Below are positions 38,543 to 50,589 of a stretch of DNA of 64,000 nucleotides, piece by piece. A model generated the notes under the pieces. The model was not told where the DNA came from. It saw only the letters and a program-made list of their open reading frames with translations, and did no database searches. This DNA is from Paramecium sonneborni (Eukaryota > Ciliophora > Oligohymenophorea > Peniculida > Parameciidae): positions 124,001-188,000 of the forward strand of contig CAJJDN010000011.1 in assembly GCA_905182985.1 (NCBI GenBank), in the 5' to 3' direction. Each line of letters starts with the position of its first letter. Within the stretch, counting starts at the first letter, position 1. The translations under genes and the position numbers were made by a program.

Positions 38543-39400
38543 TCACTAGATAAGACATTATTCTAATAAGCTAAAATAATACTTTAAATAATAATTACTC
38601 TCAATCAAATATTGTACTAGAAATCCATTCTCTTATACAAAGTTGATAGCTTTTTCATAAGATTTACCAGTAAAATTGAGTATTCTTACTACATCCTCAT
38701 CATTAGCATTTGGAAAATTCTATAAGAGGATATTAAGTAATTTCTAAACTGTCTCAAATAAAATATATTAAGTACATTTCTCTTCATTTTTTGTGTAAAC
38801 CCTGATTAAACGCGTTTTTACACTTGATTAAGGGAAAGTAATAAGTTGGCGCTGTCTTCCTATTTAAACTTGTTTTGCTAATTTAGGTTGGATGCGACTA
38901 GGTTCCTTACGATTTTTGATTGGCTTCTTCTTTTGTTTAGGTGATTAGAATGATTCATAATGCATTTATCGCATTGTCTTCTGAAAATTTAAACTCTTTG
39001 AGACTCTTCTAGGAAGTTAAGGAGATTCAGAAGACTCATAATCATACACCTTTCCTTAACTTTCCAACTAATCTAAGTCCAAGATCTTGGGTTGTTTTTT
39101 GGGTTGAACAGGCACTTATACAACAGGTTTAGGTGCTTGTTCTTAAGGTTTTTTAGGCACTTTCTCTTCATCACTTGAAATTGTTATAACTTCTTTTGGC
39201 TATTATTACTTTTGATTCTGTTATGGATCTGGCATTACAACAGAAGGAATTTATCTTTGATAAAACATTAGTTGATGATGGTTGTATTGGTAAGAATGCT
39301 AAATTTGGTATTGCCAAGGCATTTGATTATAGTAATGTGGGAAAAATTATAGACATCTATAATTTTATGCTAATTAGTTTTAATGATCTTAAGGGTTCAT
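38543..39400 (-). CDS. Gln-rich protein with C-terminal helical (UBA/CUE-like?) domain
   Basis: An intronless frame of 285 residues. The first 75 residues are extremely rich in Gln, Tyr, His and Asn (for example YRCLQFFPHYYNQMPWQYQ), a prion-like composition. The middle is basic and Pro/Lys-rich with acidic patches (ISSDEEKVPKKP). The C-terminal 90 residues are ordered: a helical region with NDEDVVRILNFTGKSYEKAI resembles the end of a UBA or CUE-type ubiquitin-binding fold, but the match is weak. No membrane segment. The composition suggests an RNA-granule or nuclear protein; this is inference only. Confidence 0.65.
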
Positions 39401-39631
39401 TTTCCTTTTGTAATTTTAATATTGTTTAATCATAAAATAAATTCCAAGATTTATTCTGTAAATATTAGTATAAAAATTTAATTGTACATAAAAGACAGAT
39501 TAATAATCAAAGTATGACAAATCATCAAAATTAAGGTCAAAAATATATGTTTACAAAAGAAATATTGTCTTTTTAATCTTATTAGAGCATAAAATTTTAT
39601 TATTTTTATAAATATATATTATGGCTCATAT

Positions 39632-41494
39632 TCAAAATTTTCTATGTAATTTGATTAATGACTAAATATCTTCTAAAACTTTTAATTTTTATTAATTCTA
39701 CAATTCTTCCTATTTTTAAGATTTAATTGAAATTTATTAAGCCTAACAATCATATTATTTGAATTTATCTTCCAACTAAATACATAAAAATTTTTACATT
39801 CTTTATTGTTTATCTAAGATTTTACAATTATTATTTATATTTCTAACTCTTTTGCTATTGCTTTTCAGTCTCAGATTCCTATAACTTTAGTTTTTATTTA
39901 AGATCATGTTCTCTCTATTTTTATTCTTTTAATTCTTCTTTTGCATTAAAAGCTGAATCAACAAGATTGTCAATCTTTTTCTCAATTTCATCCATTTATT
40001 TTTCATGCTATAATTTATGATCTAAATGTTCCTTTTCTAAACTTCTATTGTAATCTTAAACTTAAATAAGTGAATCAGATAAGTTTTGAATATCATCTTT
40101 GAGCTAATAATTATTAACAGAACAACATTACTTATTCAATAATTCTTTCATCTTATTTAGATTTTAGTTCTAACTATTTTATTTAACTTAATTAATTTGA
40201 ACTAATTTATTTTTATTCTGATAATTCTAAAAGTAATTGTTAAATTTTCTCTTCATTATTATATAATTTTTATGTTTATTAGTCACTTATCTGTTTTAAT
40301 TCATTATTAATTTATTATAATTTTTTGAGATCATAATCTTGAATTTATATATTTTTATCATCATTATCTAATTTTCTTTATAATTCAAATATTGTTTATT
40401 ATAGTTATTCAGTTCTATGTTTTTATTCACTCAGCTTTTTTTTCTTTTTAATTAGGATTTCCTCCTATTATTCATTCTTTTTTTTTTATTCTTATTCATA
40501 GTTTAAAATAGTTGTTTATGTGTTTTCAGAAATTAAATTTAATTTTTCTTAACATTCTTCAAATTGTATTAAATATTATTAAGTTTATGCTTTTTAATAT
40601 TGTAACTCTTAATTTAAATAGTCAATTTATTATTAGTTATCATCATCTCTATATCGAAAATCTTATACTAATTATTCGAAATATCTAATTTGAGCTTCTT
40701 TTTATTAATTATCATCTAATAATTACATTTTTTCTTCTTCCAATTCTCTATTTTAAGCTTCTTAATTTTTACTAATTAATATTATTAAATTTTACATTTC
40801 AGATGAAAAGTCTTCACATAATTTTTAAACTCGTTCTAATTCTTTACCAAAATTTAAACCTTGATCATCAAATTAAGCTTCCTATTGTTTAAGCTATTCT
40901 TTAAGCATTTATATTTTATTTTTTTTTAATAGTAATTTTTGATGTGAAACATGACATTATTATTATAAATCCTCAATTAGTTTATCTTAACCATCACACT
41001 TTAATTTAGTTTCCTTAACATTATTTTCTACTCTAGAAAAAGAATCCTAAATAGATTTTAATTCAAATTCTAATTATTTAATATGCTTTTCTCTTTGATT
41101 GACTTTAACTTCTAAATCTTTATTTGCTTACATATAATCTTTTAATGTCATCTAAATGAAATAAATAAGAGTACTTTTAATTCTTTATTCAAAATCTTCA
41201 ATCTTTCTTATTTTTCCTTTTCTTATATTTCTTTGGCATTTAAGGTTTCTCTAAGTCTGCTAATTTATTCAATAGAATGATTCTTTTTTTCCCTTGATGA
41301 ACTCTCCCTATACTGTGAAGATTAAAGATTTACTCATCATTAAAATTAGTTCTACTTTGTCGAGATCTTGTTTAATAGAGAGTAATTGGTTGAGAAATGA
41401 TTTGTTCTGGTTAAATCATTTAGTCTATTTATTGACTTGTTTTTTTGTAGCGTTCAATTAATTTGTTGACATTTTTTTCTAAACGATTTTCCAT
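39632..41494 (-). CDS. long coiled-coil protein 1
   Basis: Two introns (23 and 22 nt) give 605 residues. After about 60 N-terminal residues (with ISQPITLYQTRSRQSRT), almost the whole protein is heptad-patterned coiled coil rich in Gln, Glu, Lys and Leu. No head domain is recognised. Such proteins in ciliates are often basal-body or cortical scaffolds, which is only inference. Its start lies 17 bp from the end of the next coiled-coil gene. Confidence 0.75.
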
Positions 41495-41511
41495 TATATA
41501 TATATAAAGAA

Positions 41512-43255
41512 TCAAAATTAAGGTAGTTCAGTATGACTCTTTTTTCTTAACTCTTATGAATTACACATCTTTATGTCTAGAACACTCAATTATTCTTCAT
41601 CTTCTGAAAATTACATAGGATTATGTAATTACGGTGCAGGTTAATTAAATGTTGAATCATCATCATCAGAATTAGGCTCATTACAAATAAAAAAAGGAGC
41701 ATGAATTTATTATAATAATACTCTTGGTTATCTATTGTATTTAGTAATCAAAGCAATTAAATGATCAATTTCATTTTTGTTTAATTAAATTTCTAGATTC
41801 TATAAGGTATCCAAATATTACTTTATAATTATTTATAATCTTACATTAATATTAATATATCCACTTGTAAATATTTATGGATATTTCTTTGTTAAATATT
41901 CATTTATTTAACTTCGTTTATTTTAAATACTCTAATTGATTGCTTATAATTAGTTGTTACTCAATATAGTATAATTATCCATTAAATTCTTAAATATACT
42001 TTTAACCCTTAAAGCTGAAGTTTCAATTTCATCATTTTCAAGATCTGCCAAATATGTAGCTAATTAGGAAATTTCTTCGTCTTCCATTAATCCAAAAACA
42101 TTATGACTTAAATTCTCTTCTAATTATTATAAAGTTAAAGTCTCATTAGTAAGAAGATATTCTTCCACTTATTTCAAAGAAATTTATTAGGCTATTAAAT
42201 TTAATCTAATTTTCTTTGCAATTGGTAAAACTTCACTTTTTTCAATTTAACCTAATCTTCTAAGTTTAGTTTCTTATTCAATATATTTTTCTGGCTCTTC
42301 TGGTTAAATAGATTTCAGAATAACAGTTCTTCTTATAAACTTTTAAGATTATTATAATTATTAATAATTGACTTTTTCTTATTCATACATATTTTCTAAC
42401 ATTGTAATATTTTTTTAAAGTTCTTTATTTCTTTTTTCTAACTTCTCTATCTTATCTTATTCTAATTATAATTAATTAGCAAATAATTATTCTTATTGTT
42501 TTAATTGTTGCTAAAATTTTCTAATTTCTAATTTCGTTTACTCTAATTCAATTAAAATTTTTTCATCTACTCTAGGAATTTCTTTTTAAGAAATCCGACT
42601 TTCAAAAAGATGTTGTTTTTTCTTTAAATCATTAATTTCTGATAATAATTAATTATTAAGTGCTTTGAGTTTATTTTGTTGAATTAATGAAGCATTAAAT
42701 TTGATGGTTAATTTATTGTTTACTTTCTTAGAATAATAAATAATAATACTTTCAGTTCATCATTTTCATTTTATTTATCTTATACTAATTAAGTTAATTG
42801 TTGATTATCATTTTGTAACTACAATGAAAATAGTTCTAAATTAGATTAACTTAATGGATTTTTGAGTTAGTTCACAAACGTTTATATTTCTTCTAATTGT
42901 AGATGCAATTTAGAATTTTCTTGCTTAGAATTTTATTTATAAAAACCTCTAGATTAGCAATTCTCTCTTAATATAATTGTTTGAATCTGGATGAACTTTT
43001 AAGGGGACTACTATCTTCTTTGTACATAGCTTCTTTCTTGTAATATTGAACTTAAGCTTAAAGTTTCTTAATATTGATAAACAACTGATTTTTGCTTTAT
43101 TTGAGAGATTGAATTTCTTCAAACATTGCTTCCTTATCCTTAATAAAGTATTATTTCTATTTTCCTGTTTCATCTGGAGTTTAGTTATATTTAATGGAAT
43201 TCTAATACTTAATAGGACTAGTTAATAAAAGATTTCTTTAAGAGCTTGATTGCAT
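41512..43255 (-). CDS. long coiled-coil protein 2
   Basis: Two 23-nt introns give 565 residues. The start MQSSSQRNLLLTSPIKYQ continues in frame through a roughly 400-residue coiled coil. The last 200 residues are a mixed helical region (VEEYLLTNETLTLQQLEE, VFGLMEDEEISQLATYL) that ends in an acidic tail. No family was recognised. It follows the cyclophilin-SYF2 gene by 56 bp and precedes another coiled-coil gene, so the two may be functionally related or a distant duplication, but their sequences are not obviously similar. Confidence 0.72.
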
Positions 43256-43311
43256 TTTTGATATTTATTTAATATTTGACCCTTAATTGTATAATAAAAT
43301 ATAATATTTTA

Positions 43312-44791
43312 TCAAGATGCAGTTCCTCTTTCTAAATTAGCTTTAATATCTGCAGCATAATCTCCAAAGAATCTCTCTAATTTTTTATTAAATATTCTAT
43401 TTCTTTCATTAATATAAGTAACAGGTTAATCTTCATTAAATCTTCTTCTTCTTGAAAATTCCTTTCTTTTGTCTTATTATTTCGTTATATCAGAACTAAG
43501 TCTCTCTAATGCTTCATTTGTAGGTACAAACTCTTGATTCTTTTCTGAAAATTAAATATTAATAAATATACCCATTTATTATTTATATTTTCCTTCATCT
43601 TTTGCTAAAGAAGTACATCTTTTCTTATAAGCATTATATACAGCATCTTCATTAAATACATCCCATCCAAAATATTCTTTTTTTTTTTCCTATTCTTCAT
43701 CATGTTTAAGTGTCAATCTATTTAAATAATCTTTATCCTCATCAATTTATTTAAATTCTAATTCTTATTTTTCTGCCTCCTTTTTCATTAGATATTTTTT
43801 CTTTCTTAAATATTTATCATATTAAGCATCTGTATTTTATCTTTCCTCATTTAAAACTGCTTTATCATTTAATACTTTAGATTATTATATTTTTTTTTTT
43901 AATTCTAAATATCTCTGTTTATGTTTTTCAGTCATAAACTCTTTTCCTTCAAATTATTACAATATTTGTTCAGCATCTTCTTCTTCCTCTTCTTCTTCTT
44001 AATTTTCTGTAGACTTCTTTAATAATTCATCAACTAACAATTATTTCTTTTATTCCTCTTCATTTTCTTAATTAGATTACTTAATCTTTTCAGGATTCAA
44101 TGCTAATTCTCTTTATTCTTCCTCTTTATCTAATTCATCCAAATATTCTTATCCATATAATGCTTTTAATCTTTCTCTATGAATTTCCTCCATAATCTCT
44201 TTTTTAAAAGGATCACATATTAACCAGTTTTTTTATTCAGAAACCTCGCCACAATTAATAATAATAACAGGAATTCTAGGTCTATCTTACATATCTACAG
44301 GTACTTAACCTACTCTTTTAATTACTTCTATTCCATCTATAACTTATCCAAATACTACATGTTTTCCATCTAAATGTGGACATGGTTTTAATGTTATAAA
44401 AAACTATGAATTATTTGTATTTCTTCCTCTATTTGCCATTGATAATAAACCTGCACATGCATGTCTTCTTGAAAAATTCTCATCTACAAATGTTTAACCA
44501 TATATTGATGCACCCTAAATTTTTAAATTATTTTACTCCAGTTCCATCATTATTTATTATATCTCCTCCTTATATTAACATATTATCTGCTATTCTAAAT
44601 ACATTTGTATTCAAATAATGTAATTTCTTTGTCTTTCTTGCCATTCCTACATTACCATATTCACCAGTACATAGTCCTCTAAAGTTTTCAGCTGTTTTAG
44701 GTGTTACATCATTAAACAATTCAAAAATCACTCTACCTGCTGCTTAAGTACCTATTTGAAAATCTAAAAACACTTATGGATATCTACTCAT
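43312..44791 (-). CDS. cyclophilin fused to SYF2 splicing-factor domain
   Basis: Introns of 22 and 27 nt give 476 residues. Residues about 1-175 are a cyclophilin peptidyl-prolyl isomerase ([63 protein letters not shown]). The usual active-site Arg block FHR reads [14 protein letters not shown] charged, coiled-coil linker of about 170 residues follows. The C-terminal 130 residues are SYF2: [48 protein letters not shown] and [11 protein letters not shown]2 is part of the NineTeen/Prp19-associated spliceosome, where several cyclophilins also bind, so a splicing role in the nucleus fits both halves. Confidence 0.88.
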
Positions 44792-44801
44792 TATTTAATT
44801 A
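44792..44801. promoter_or_regulatory. 10-bp divergent gap between two start codons
   Basis: Only ten bases separate the ATG of the cyclophilin-SYF2 gene (minus) from the ATG of the neighbouring plus-strand gene. Each core promoter must therefore overlap the other gene's 5' end, or transcription starts within coding sequence. Confidence 0.5.
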
Positions 44802-45772
44802 ATGAATAAGACTTCTCATATGGATTAGATTATTACTAAAATACATAGATAATCCTAGAAGAACTTTCATCGTTCTAGTCCTAATCTTTCAATGACTAAA
44901 ACCAATAACTATCATTATTCTCAATTACATTAACGATTACTCAATTCTGTATGTTAAGGATTATACTCACCTAATCATAATAGTGCAATTTCTAATATCA
45001 AAGAAAAAATAGCCAAAAGAATTAGATAATATAACACATGTGAAGATGCTTCCAGCTTCTAAGAATTCAAAAATATGTATAAATATTACTAATCAAAGTA
45101 AAGTACTTGAGTCTAGTTTAGCAAATGAATGTGCCAATTTCAACTAATACACTTTCTCTTCATATCTACAAATTCTTGATAGAATGGAACAACGTGAACA
45201 ACCTTTAAAAATAGTTCTCTTTTCTGAATTGAAAAAAAGTTTTTTACTGTTGGCAAACAAAATTCAATCTGATATTGATAGTCTATCCTAACATGTTTTA
45301 AATCTCATTTAAGAGTTAGAAACAAAAAATTAAGAACTTTAAAAATAAAAAATTTCGATTCCCTTATAATAATAAAGAACTCGAAGCGAAGACTTTTAAC
45401 ACATTTTAAATACTCTCAGATTAAAAAAAAAAGATTAATATAAAATTATTGGATTTTAAAAACAAACTTAATATTAAGACAATGTAGAGACTTGTAAAAT
45501 AAAACATGATTTGAATGAAGCTGTAGATGAAGAATAAATCAAGTATAGTTCAGAAGAAGACTCTTTTCCTTTTGGTAAATATTTTAATATACATTTCTAT
45601 CTCAGTTGATCCTTCAACGTTAAACTAACCAATTTTAAAAAAAGGGCTCTCACTCAATCTTAAACCCATTAAAAACAAAGTCCTTAAAGGTTATCAAGAT
45701 GAATTTATGGCATAAATGAATGAATTCAGTGAAAGTTGGCGTCAACAAGCTTTAATAGAAAAAAGATTTTGA
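44802..45772 (+). CDS. unrecognised hydrophilic/coiled-coil protein
   Basis: Introns of 22 and 31 nt give 305 residues. The N-terminal 100 residues are Ser/His/Asn-rich and basic. The middle has coiled-coil character (LLANKIQSDIDSLSQHVLN). The C-terminus has an acidic patch (EEQIKYSSEEDSFPFVD) and ends FMAQMNEFSESWRQQALIEK. No catalytic or targeting motif. The 31-nt intron at 45574-45604 is at the long end for this genome but restores the frame. Confidence 0.65.
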
Positions 45773-45818
45773 TTAATAATTACCAAAATAATTTTGTCAA
45801 ATATTTATAATAAGTAAT

Positions 45819-46949
45819 TCATTATAATTAAGTTATTTTTGGTATCTTAACATCAATATTATTTAATTAATGCTTTTGTAATCTAGTATCTATATTTGTT
45901 TGAATTTTTTAAGACTAAAAATGAATTACACCTTCTTTTTGAGAATCGTCACTCTCTCCTTATGTCAGTTATTGTTTCTTTTATATATTCTAACTATTTT
46001 TCTTTGATGAATTAATGGATTCATCCTTTTTTATCATCACTTAATTAATATAAATTTGACTGTTTTATTTTTCTTTTCTAAAAATTGTACATTGATCCTC
46101 CTATTCTTAATTATTCTTAATAATATCCATTTTACTATCTTAATTATTGATGATATTAAATTCAGAAGAATTAGAAGGCTAAACTTAATTATTTCTTTTT
46201 TAAATTATAAATTCGTATGTAGAAATACCTTTTCTATAAAGATATGCATGAAATACAATTAATTTTACTAGAAATATTGAGGTAATTATTTCAAGAACTA
46301 AAAAAATAAGTGCTATTATTAACATAGAATTTTAGTATTTAGAATAGATCTTTAATATTCTGAAAATATTTACAGTTAATGTTTATAGTTCTTACTTATT
46401 GTATTAGTTAATTACTCTTATATTAACAATGATGGAATACAAAATGATTAAGAATGTAAATACAATCATTCCTATAAATTATTTATAATTTTTTCCACCT
46501 ATGCAATTGTTGATCCATCTACAATGATGATCAAAGTCTTCGCAACATCTAATAGAAATTTAAATTTACCTATTACATTATTTACAATGTTTTGTTGTTT
46601 CCTTAACATAAGCAATGCAAAGATCACAAAATTATGTGAGTTGATGTTCTTCATAATCAAAGGCTTTTCTAAATTTTCTAAACTTAAAATACCCTCTATT
46701 TTTTTATTGTTAAATGACATAACAATCTGTGGGATCACTTATGGTTGTTTTGATAAAAAAATAACATGAGATTGAAACAAAAAATGATAAAATTATATCA
46801 TGTACAAACTATATATATGGTTATCATTTTACATATTCCTCTAAAATTAGTGTATGAATGTATGTCATAATAACAATTAAAATATAGAGAATATAAGTCA
46901 GTATTTGTAAGAGAGTTGGAAATTACGAACAACCATTTCTAGTATTCAT
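45819..46949 (-). CDS. DHHC-type protein S-palmitoyltransferase
   Basis: Introns of 24 and 21 nt give 361 residues. The N-terminus (RNGCSQFPTLLQILTYILYI) starts the first membrane segment. A second follows, then the family's SDPTD-type motif (TTISDPTDCYV). The zinc-finger/catalytic domain reads CDLCIAYVKETTKHCKQCNR, then CCEDFDHHCRWINNCIGG, with the DHHC nucleophile cysteine. Two more membrane segments and a TTxE-like motif (ISTYEF) follow, then a hydrophilic Gln/Ser-rich tail. It would S-acylate membrane-associated proteins. The window also encodes two proteins with MGNC/MGSCC-type acylation starts and an ABHD17-like candidate depalmitoylase. Confidence 0.88.
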
Positions 46950-47809
46950 AATTTAATATTTATATATTAGTAACTCTTTCTACAGTTAAAAAATGAATAC
47001 ATGGTAATAAACATAAATAAATCTTAATATATTATTCTTTAAAATGAAACTTGTCAAGTTTTTGATTTAAAAAAAAATGATATTAGCAGAATAAAATCAT
47101 AATTTTGTATTAAATAAAATTAAGAATTATATTGAACTTTTTAAAAAAATTTACCCTCAGAGGAAGTACTTTTAAAGGAAATATAAAATTATATCCAGAG
47201 ATATCATGCACAGCAATGAAGATTGCTTTATTAGCTAGAAAATATATGTGGGTATTTTAAGGTTATGTAAAAAAATTCTTAAACTCTATTTTACTATGTT
47301 TATGATACCTTAGATGGAGATGAAGCATATAAATAAGCTAGTATTTAAGTATTAATATTCCATATTTATTAATCAATAGACTTAAGCCCTTTTTCGAATT
47401 TCATATTTAGTAATTATGATAGGATCTATCTTTTATGATTTTTATTTGATAAAGGCTCAAAAAATACATTGCTATTAATTATTTTTAGTCTAAAAATAAA
47501 GGATGCTTTTTAATGAACTAAGAATCCAAAAAGTTAATATATTTTTTAATTATGTTAAGGAAGTTGAATCTATTGGATTGAATACTGGAGCATTATATTT
47601 TCTAAATAAATATGCTTATACTAAATTTAGATAGTAGTTTAAATATGATATCATATATAAATTTCAGTATTTTAGGATCACTGGAGTAAAATAGCATCAT
47701 TCAATCTTTTTGGATTTTTGTCACTTTTAGGACTTATTCTGGTAATTGAGAGTTACTATGAATTATATCAAAACAGATAGGTTAAATGAATATTATATTT
47801 AATATCATA
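46950..47809. other. long intergenic stretch with possible decayed gene
   Basis: About 860 bp. The right two-thirds (about 47160-47690) contains short frames with coding character on the plus strand, such as GSTFKGNIKLYPEISCTAM, YDTLDGDEAYKQAS and GLNTGALYFLNKYAYTKF, broken by TGA codons and frame changes. This looks like a relic of a gene whose family was not recognised. The left third shows nothing. Confidence 0.35.
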
Positions 47810-49257
47810 ATGTCATATAAATCATTTTAACAATGTTTACTTATGACGTATAGTGTCGCATTAGCAACATTTAGTTTTGCTTATAATTCTTATTTAATAA
47901 ATGGTCCCTTAGATCATATAAGAATATGGATTGATATTGATACTTCTTTTAAGGAAGGTGCTATGATGACTTCCTTTAATTTTGGTGGATTGGTTGGATG
48001 CATTATTGGAATTCTAATAGTTAAATCTACATCAAGAAGATTAATGCTATATATTATTGATACTCTATTGATTATTGGGACTGCAGGATTAAATATTCAA
48101 AACTATTATACATTTATTTTATTTCGAGTAATTGCAGGAATAGGTAGTGGGTTAACAACTCTAGTGACGCCAATGTTTTTGAAAGAAATCATTCCTACTT
48201 AAATTTATGGAGTCTTAGGAGGATAAAATCTTGTATTGTATGTATTAAATATATATAGATTATCTCTAGGAACTATTGTTTAATCTTTTTGTGCTTTGGG
48301 TTTCAAAGAAGTTAAAGGATAGACATCTGTTGATATGAGTTATTGGAGATTTTATCTTTTACCTCCAATAATCATTTGCATTATTAGAAGTCTCCTATTG
48401 AAATTTTATTTTCCTTATGAGTCTCCAATATTTTCAATTTAAAAAGGAAATGGTATAAACTTATATTTAAATTAGTTTAGGGTGCAGAAAGATTTCTTGT
48501 TCATATCTATTAGGATGATGATGTATAATAAATAAAATAAGACATTGAAAATTTAGTAAATAAAAGAAATGTTGAAAAAACTTTACCAGGCTTAAGAGTA
48601 TTCTTAGGAATTATGATTAACATATTTTATTCCAATTCTGGTATCACTCCCATTATTTCATATTCCACAAAAATATTTCAATAGGTTACTACTATGACTG
48701 TAGCTTAAATATTAACAATAGGAATGAGTATAATAAAATTCATTTTTTACTCAACAGGAGCTTAATTGACTTAAAAATTTGGAAGAAGAAAACCTTTAAT
48801 AATAGGAACAGGAATCCTTTGTGTTGTATTAATCAGCACTGGTATAAGTTCAGCTATCAATGATAATTCAGATTATAATGATACAAAATTAAAATCTGTT
48901 GTTGTAGTCTATATAGTTATAGCAATTTATTTATATTTTGGAGTGTTCTTCAACACTTTTGGAGCTATTATTCCTCTATATACACCTGAAATTCTGTCAG
49001 GAATTTATTTAACAGTTGCTCTTATTTTTTAATGGTCATTCAATATAACTATAACATTTTTATTTCCAGTCATTAGAGATTCTTTTGGTATGTGTTATAC
49101 ATTTTATTACTTTGGAATAACAATGGGAGTAGCAACAATTTATTTTGCAATATTTGTAAAAGAAACCAAAAACTTAAATGATAAAGAAATCGATGCATTA
49201 TGGTAATATTCAACAGCAAAAGTTAGATCATTAGAGAAAGAAAATTTGATTTAATGA
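47810..49257 (+). CDS. MFS sugar transporter-like protein
   Basis: Introns of 21 nt and 23 nt give 467 residues with about twelve membrane segments. Sugar-porter signatures are visible: the loop after TM2 (VKSTSRRLMLY, the G-R-[KR] position), FRVIAGIGSGLTTLVTPMFLKE after TM4, the mid-loop YESPIF (usual PESPR), QKFGRRKPLIIG after TM8, and FVKETKNL at the end (usual PETKG). This layout moves sugars or polyols across membranes. Two in-frame starts are possible (47786 and 47810); the shorter is used. The canonical Pro-Glu-Ser-Pro-Arg is altered, so substrate is unclear. Confidence 0.8.
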
Positions 49258-49341
49258 TATATAATATTATTTAGAAAATGTATTTTTTAAATTATTAATC
49301 TCTAATATCTATATACAGAATAAACACTTCATAATATATAA

Positions 49342-50493
49342 ATACTTTCTGAAAAATTTATCACCATTTATAAATTTTCAATTCATCTTTCTTATGTTGA
49401 TATTGTTATTATTTTTAGATATATACTTTATCTGTAAATAATTTGAGAAACATAGAAAGCATATAAATTTGTAACATAAGTATGTAATTAAGAATGAATA
49501 ATAAATTAAGTGTTAAATATTTAATATTTTATGTAAGTAAGGATTGGTTATTTAATTGATGTAATAATATTTGTTATTGCTCAATTCTAAATCATTCCAT
49601 TTTAGCAAAACCAACAAATTTTTTTAATTTGCCCATATTTTTTAAGTGATTGAAATGTCCATTCCAGGCTTCCTTGAATCCAGGAAGTAGATTATACTTA
49701 AGATTGTATTTTTTACAAACTTCTAAAACAATAGGAGCAATTTCTGGATATAAATATTAACTTACTCCAGGAAATAGATGATGAATAACTTAATAATTTA
49801 AAGCTCCACATAAATATGTCATTAGCCAATTACCATGACTATAATCAACTGAACTCTTAATTTATAGAATTGCCCATTCAATTGGCCATTATTCATTTGT
49901 ACCATTTTTAGCTACTTTATCCATATTATTATAAAAGAATTCAGCTTCATCTGAAACATGAGAAACTTAAAAGTTTATAGCTAACCAATATCCAGTTATA
50001 AATTCTACATAAATAAAAAGGAACCAAAATTATGCTTAAGTCATTCCAAATACACAAACAGGTAAATAATATCTCCAAAATAACCAAAGTAATTTACTAC
50101 TAGCTTATCTCAATTTATCTTATAAAGAAATAGGATTGACTTTAACAGGTCCATCAGTTTCTTTTAAGAATATTTCAAAAACATCATAATATCTAGATCT
50201 TAGAGATAATAAACCATAAAGTACTGGCATATATAAATGTTAATATTTATACATAGTACACCAGATTTATTCTTTTACAAGTCTTCTAACATCTCCTTCT
50301 TTTAATTATGGAATATCTGGATCTGATCCCATTATATTCGTATATTAATGATGTCCAATAACATGTTAATTTTACCATGCTAACATTGATGATCCTGAAA
50401 TATAATCTAATGTCAATCTACCAAAAAACCACCACCATTTTTCATTATTTCCAACTGCTCCATGTGATGCATCATGCATTAAATGTAATGTAT
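49342..50493. repeat. left copy of a 1152-bp duplicated block at an assembly gap
   Basis: Repeated with no differences noticed at 50590-51741 (offset 1248). The copies are separated by 96 Ns. The left copy ends inside the desaturase gene and contains its 3' part only. Confidence 0.85.
49592..50493 (-). pseudogene. truncated duplicate of the desaturase 3' end (gap artefact)
   Basis: Identical by eye to 50840-51741, including the stop, but cut by the N run. It covers the second and third histidine boxes of the desaturase and lacks the cytochrome b5 domain and first box region. Confidence 0.75.
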
Positions 50494-50589
50494 NNNNNNN
50501 NNNNNNNNNNNNNNNNNNNNNNNNNNNNNNNNNNNNNNNNNNNNNNNNNNNNNNNNNNNNNNNNNNNNNNNNNNNNNNNNNNNNNNNNN
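50494..50589. other. assembly gap of 96 Ns
   Basis: A run of undetermined bases between the two copies of the 1152-bp block. The flanking repetition suggests that the true gap size may be negative, meaning the contigs overlap. Confidence 0.95.

Noticed and set aside
45921..46262. Plus-strand hydrophobic frames suggesting a membrane protein
   Set aside because: Interrupted by TGA TGA; the minus strand carries an uninterrupted DHHC palmitoyltransferase tail with the TTxE-like motif.
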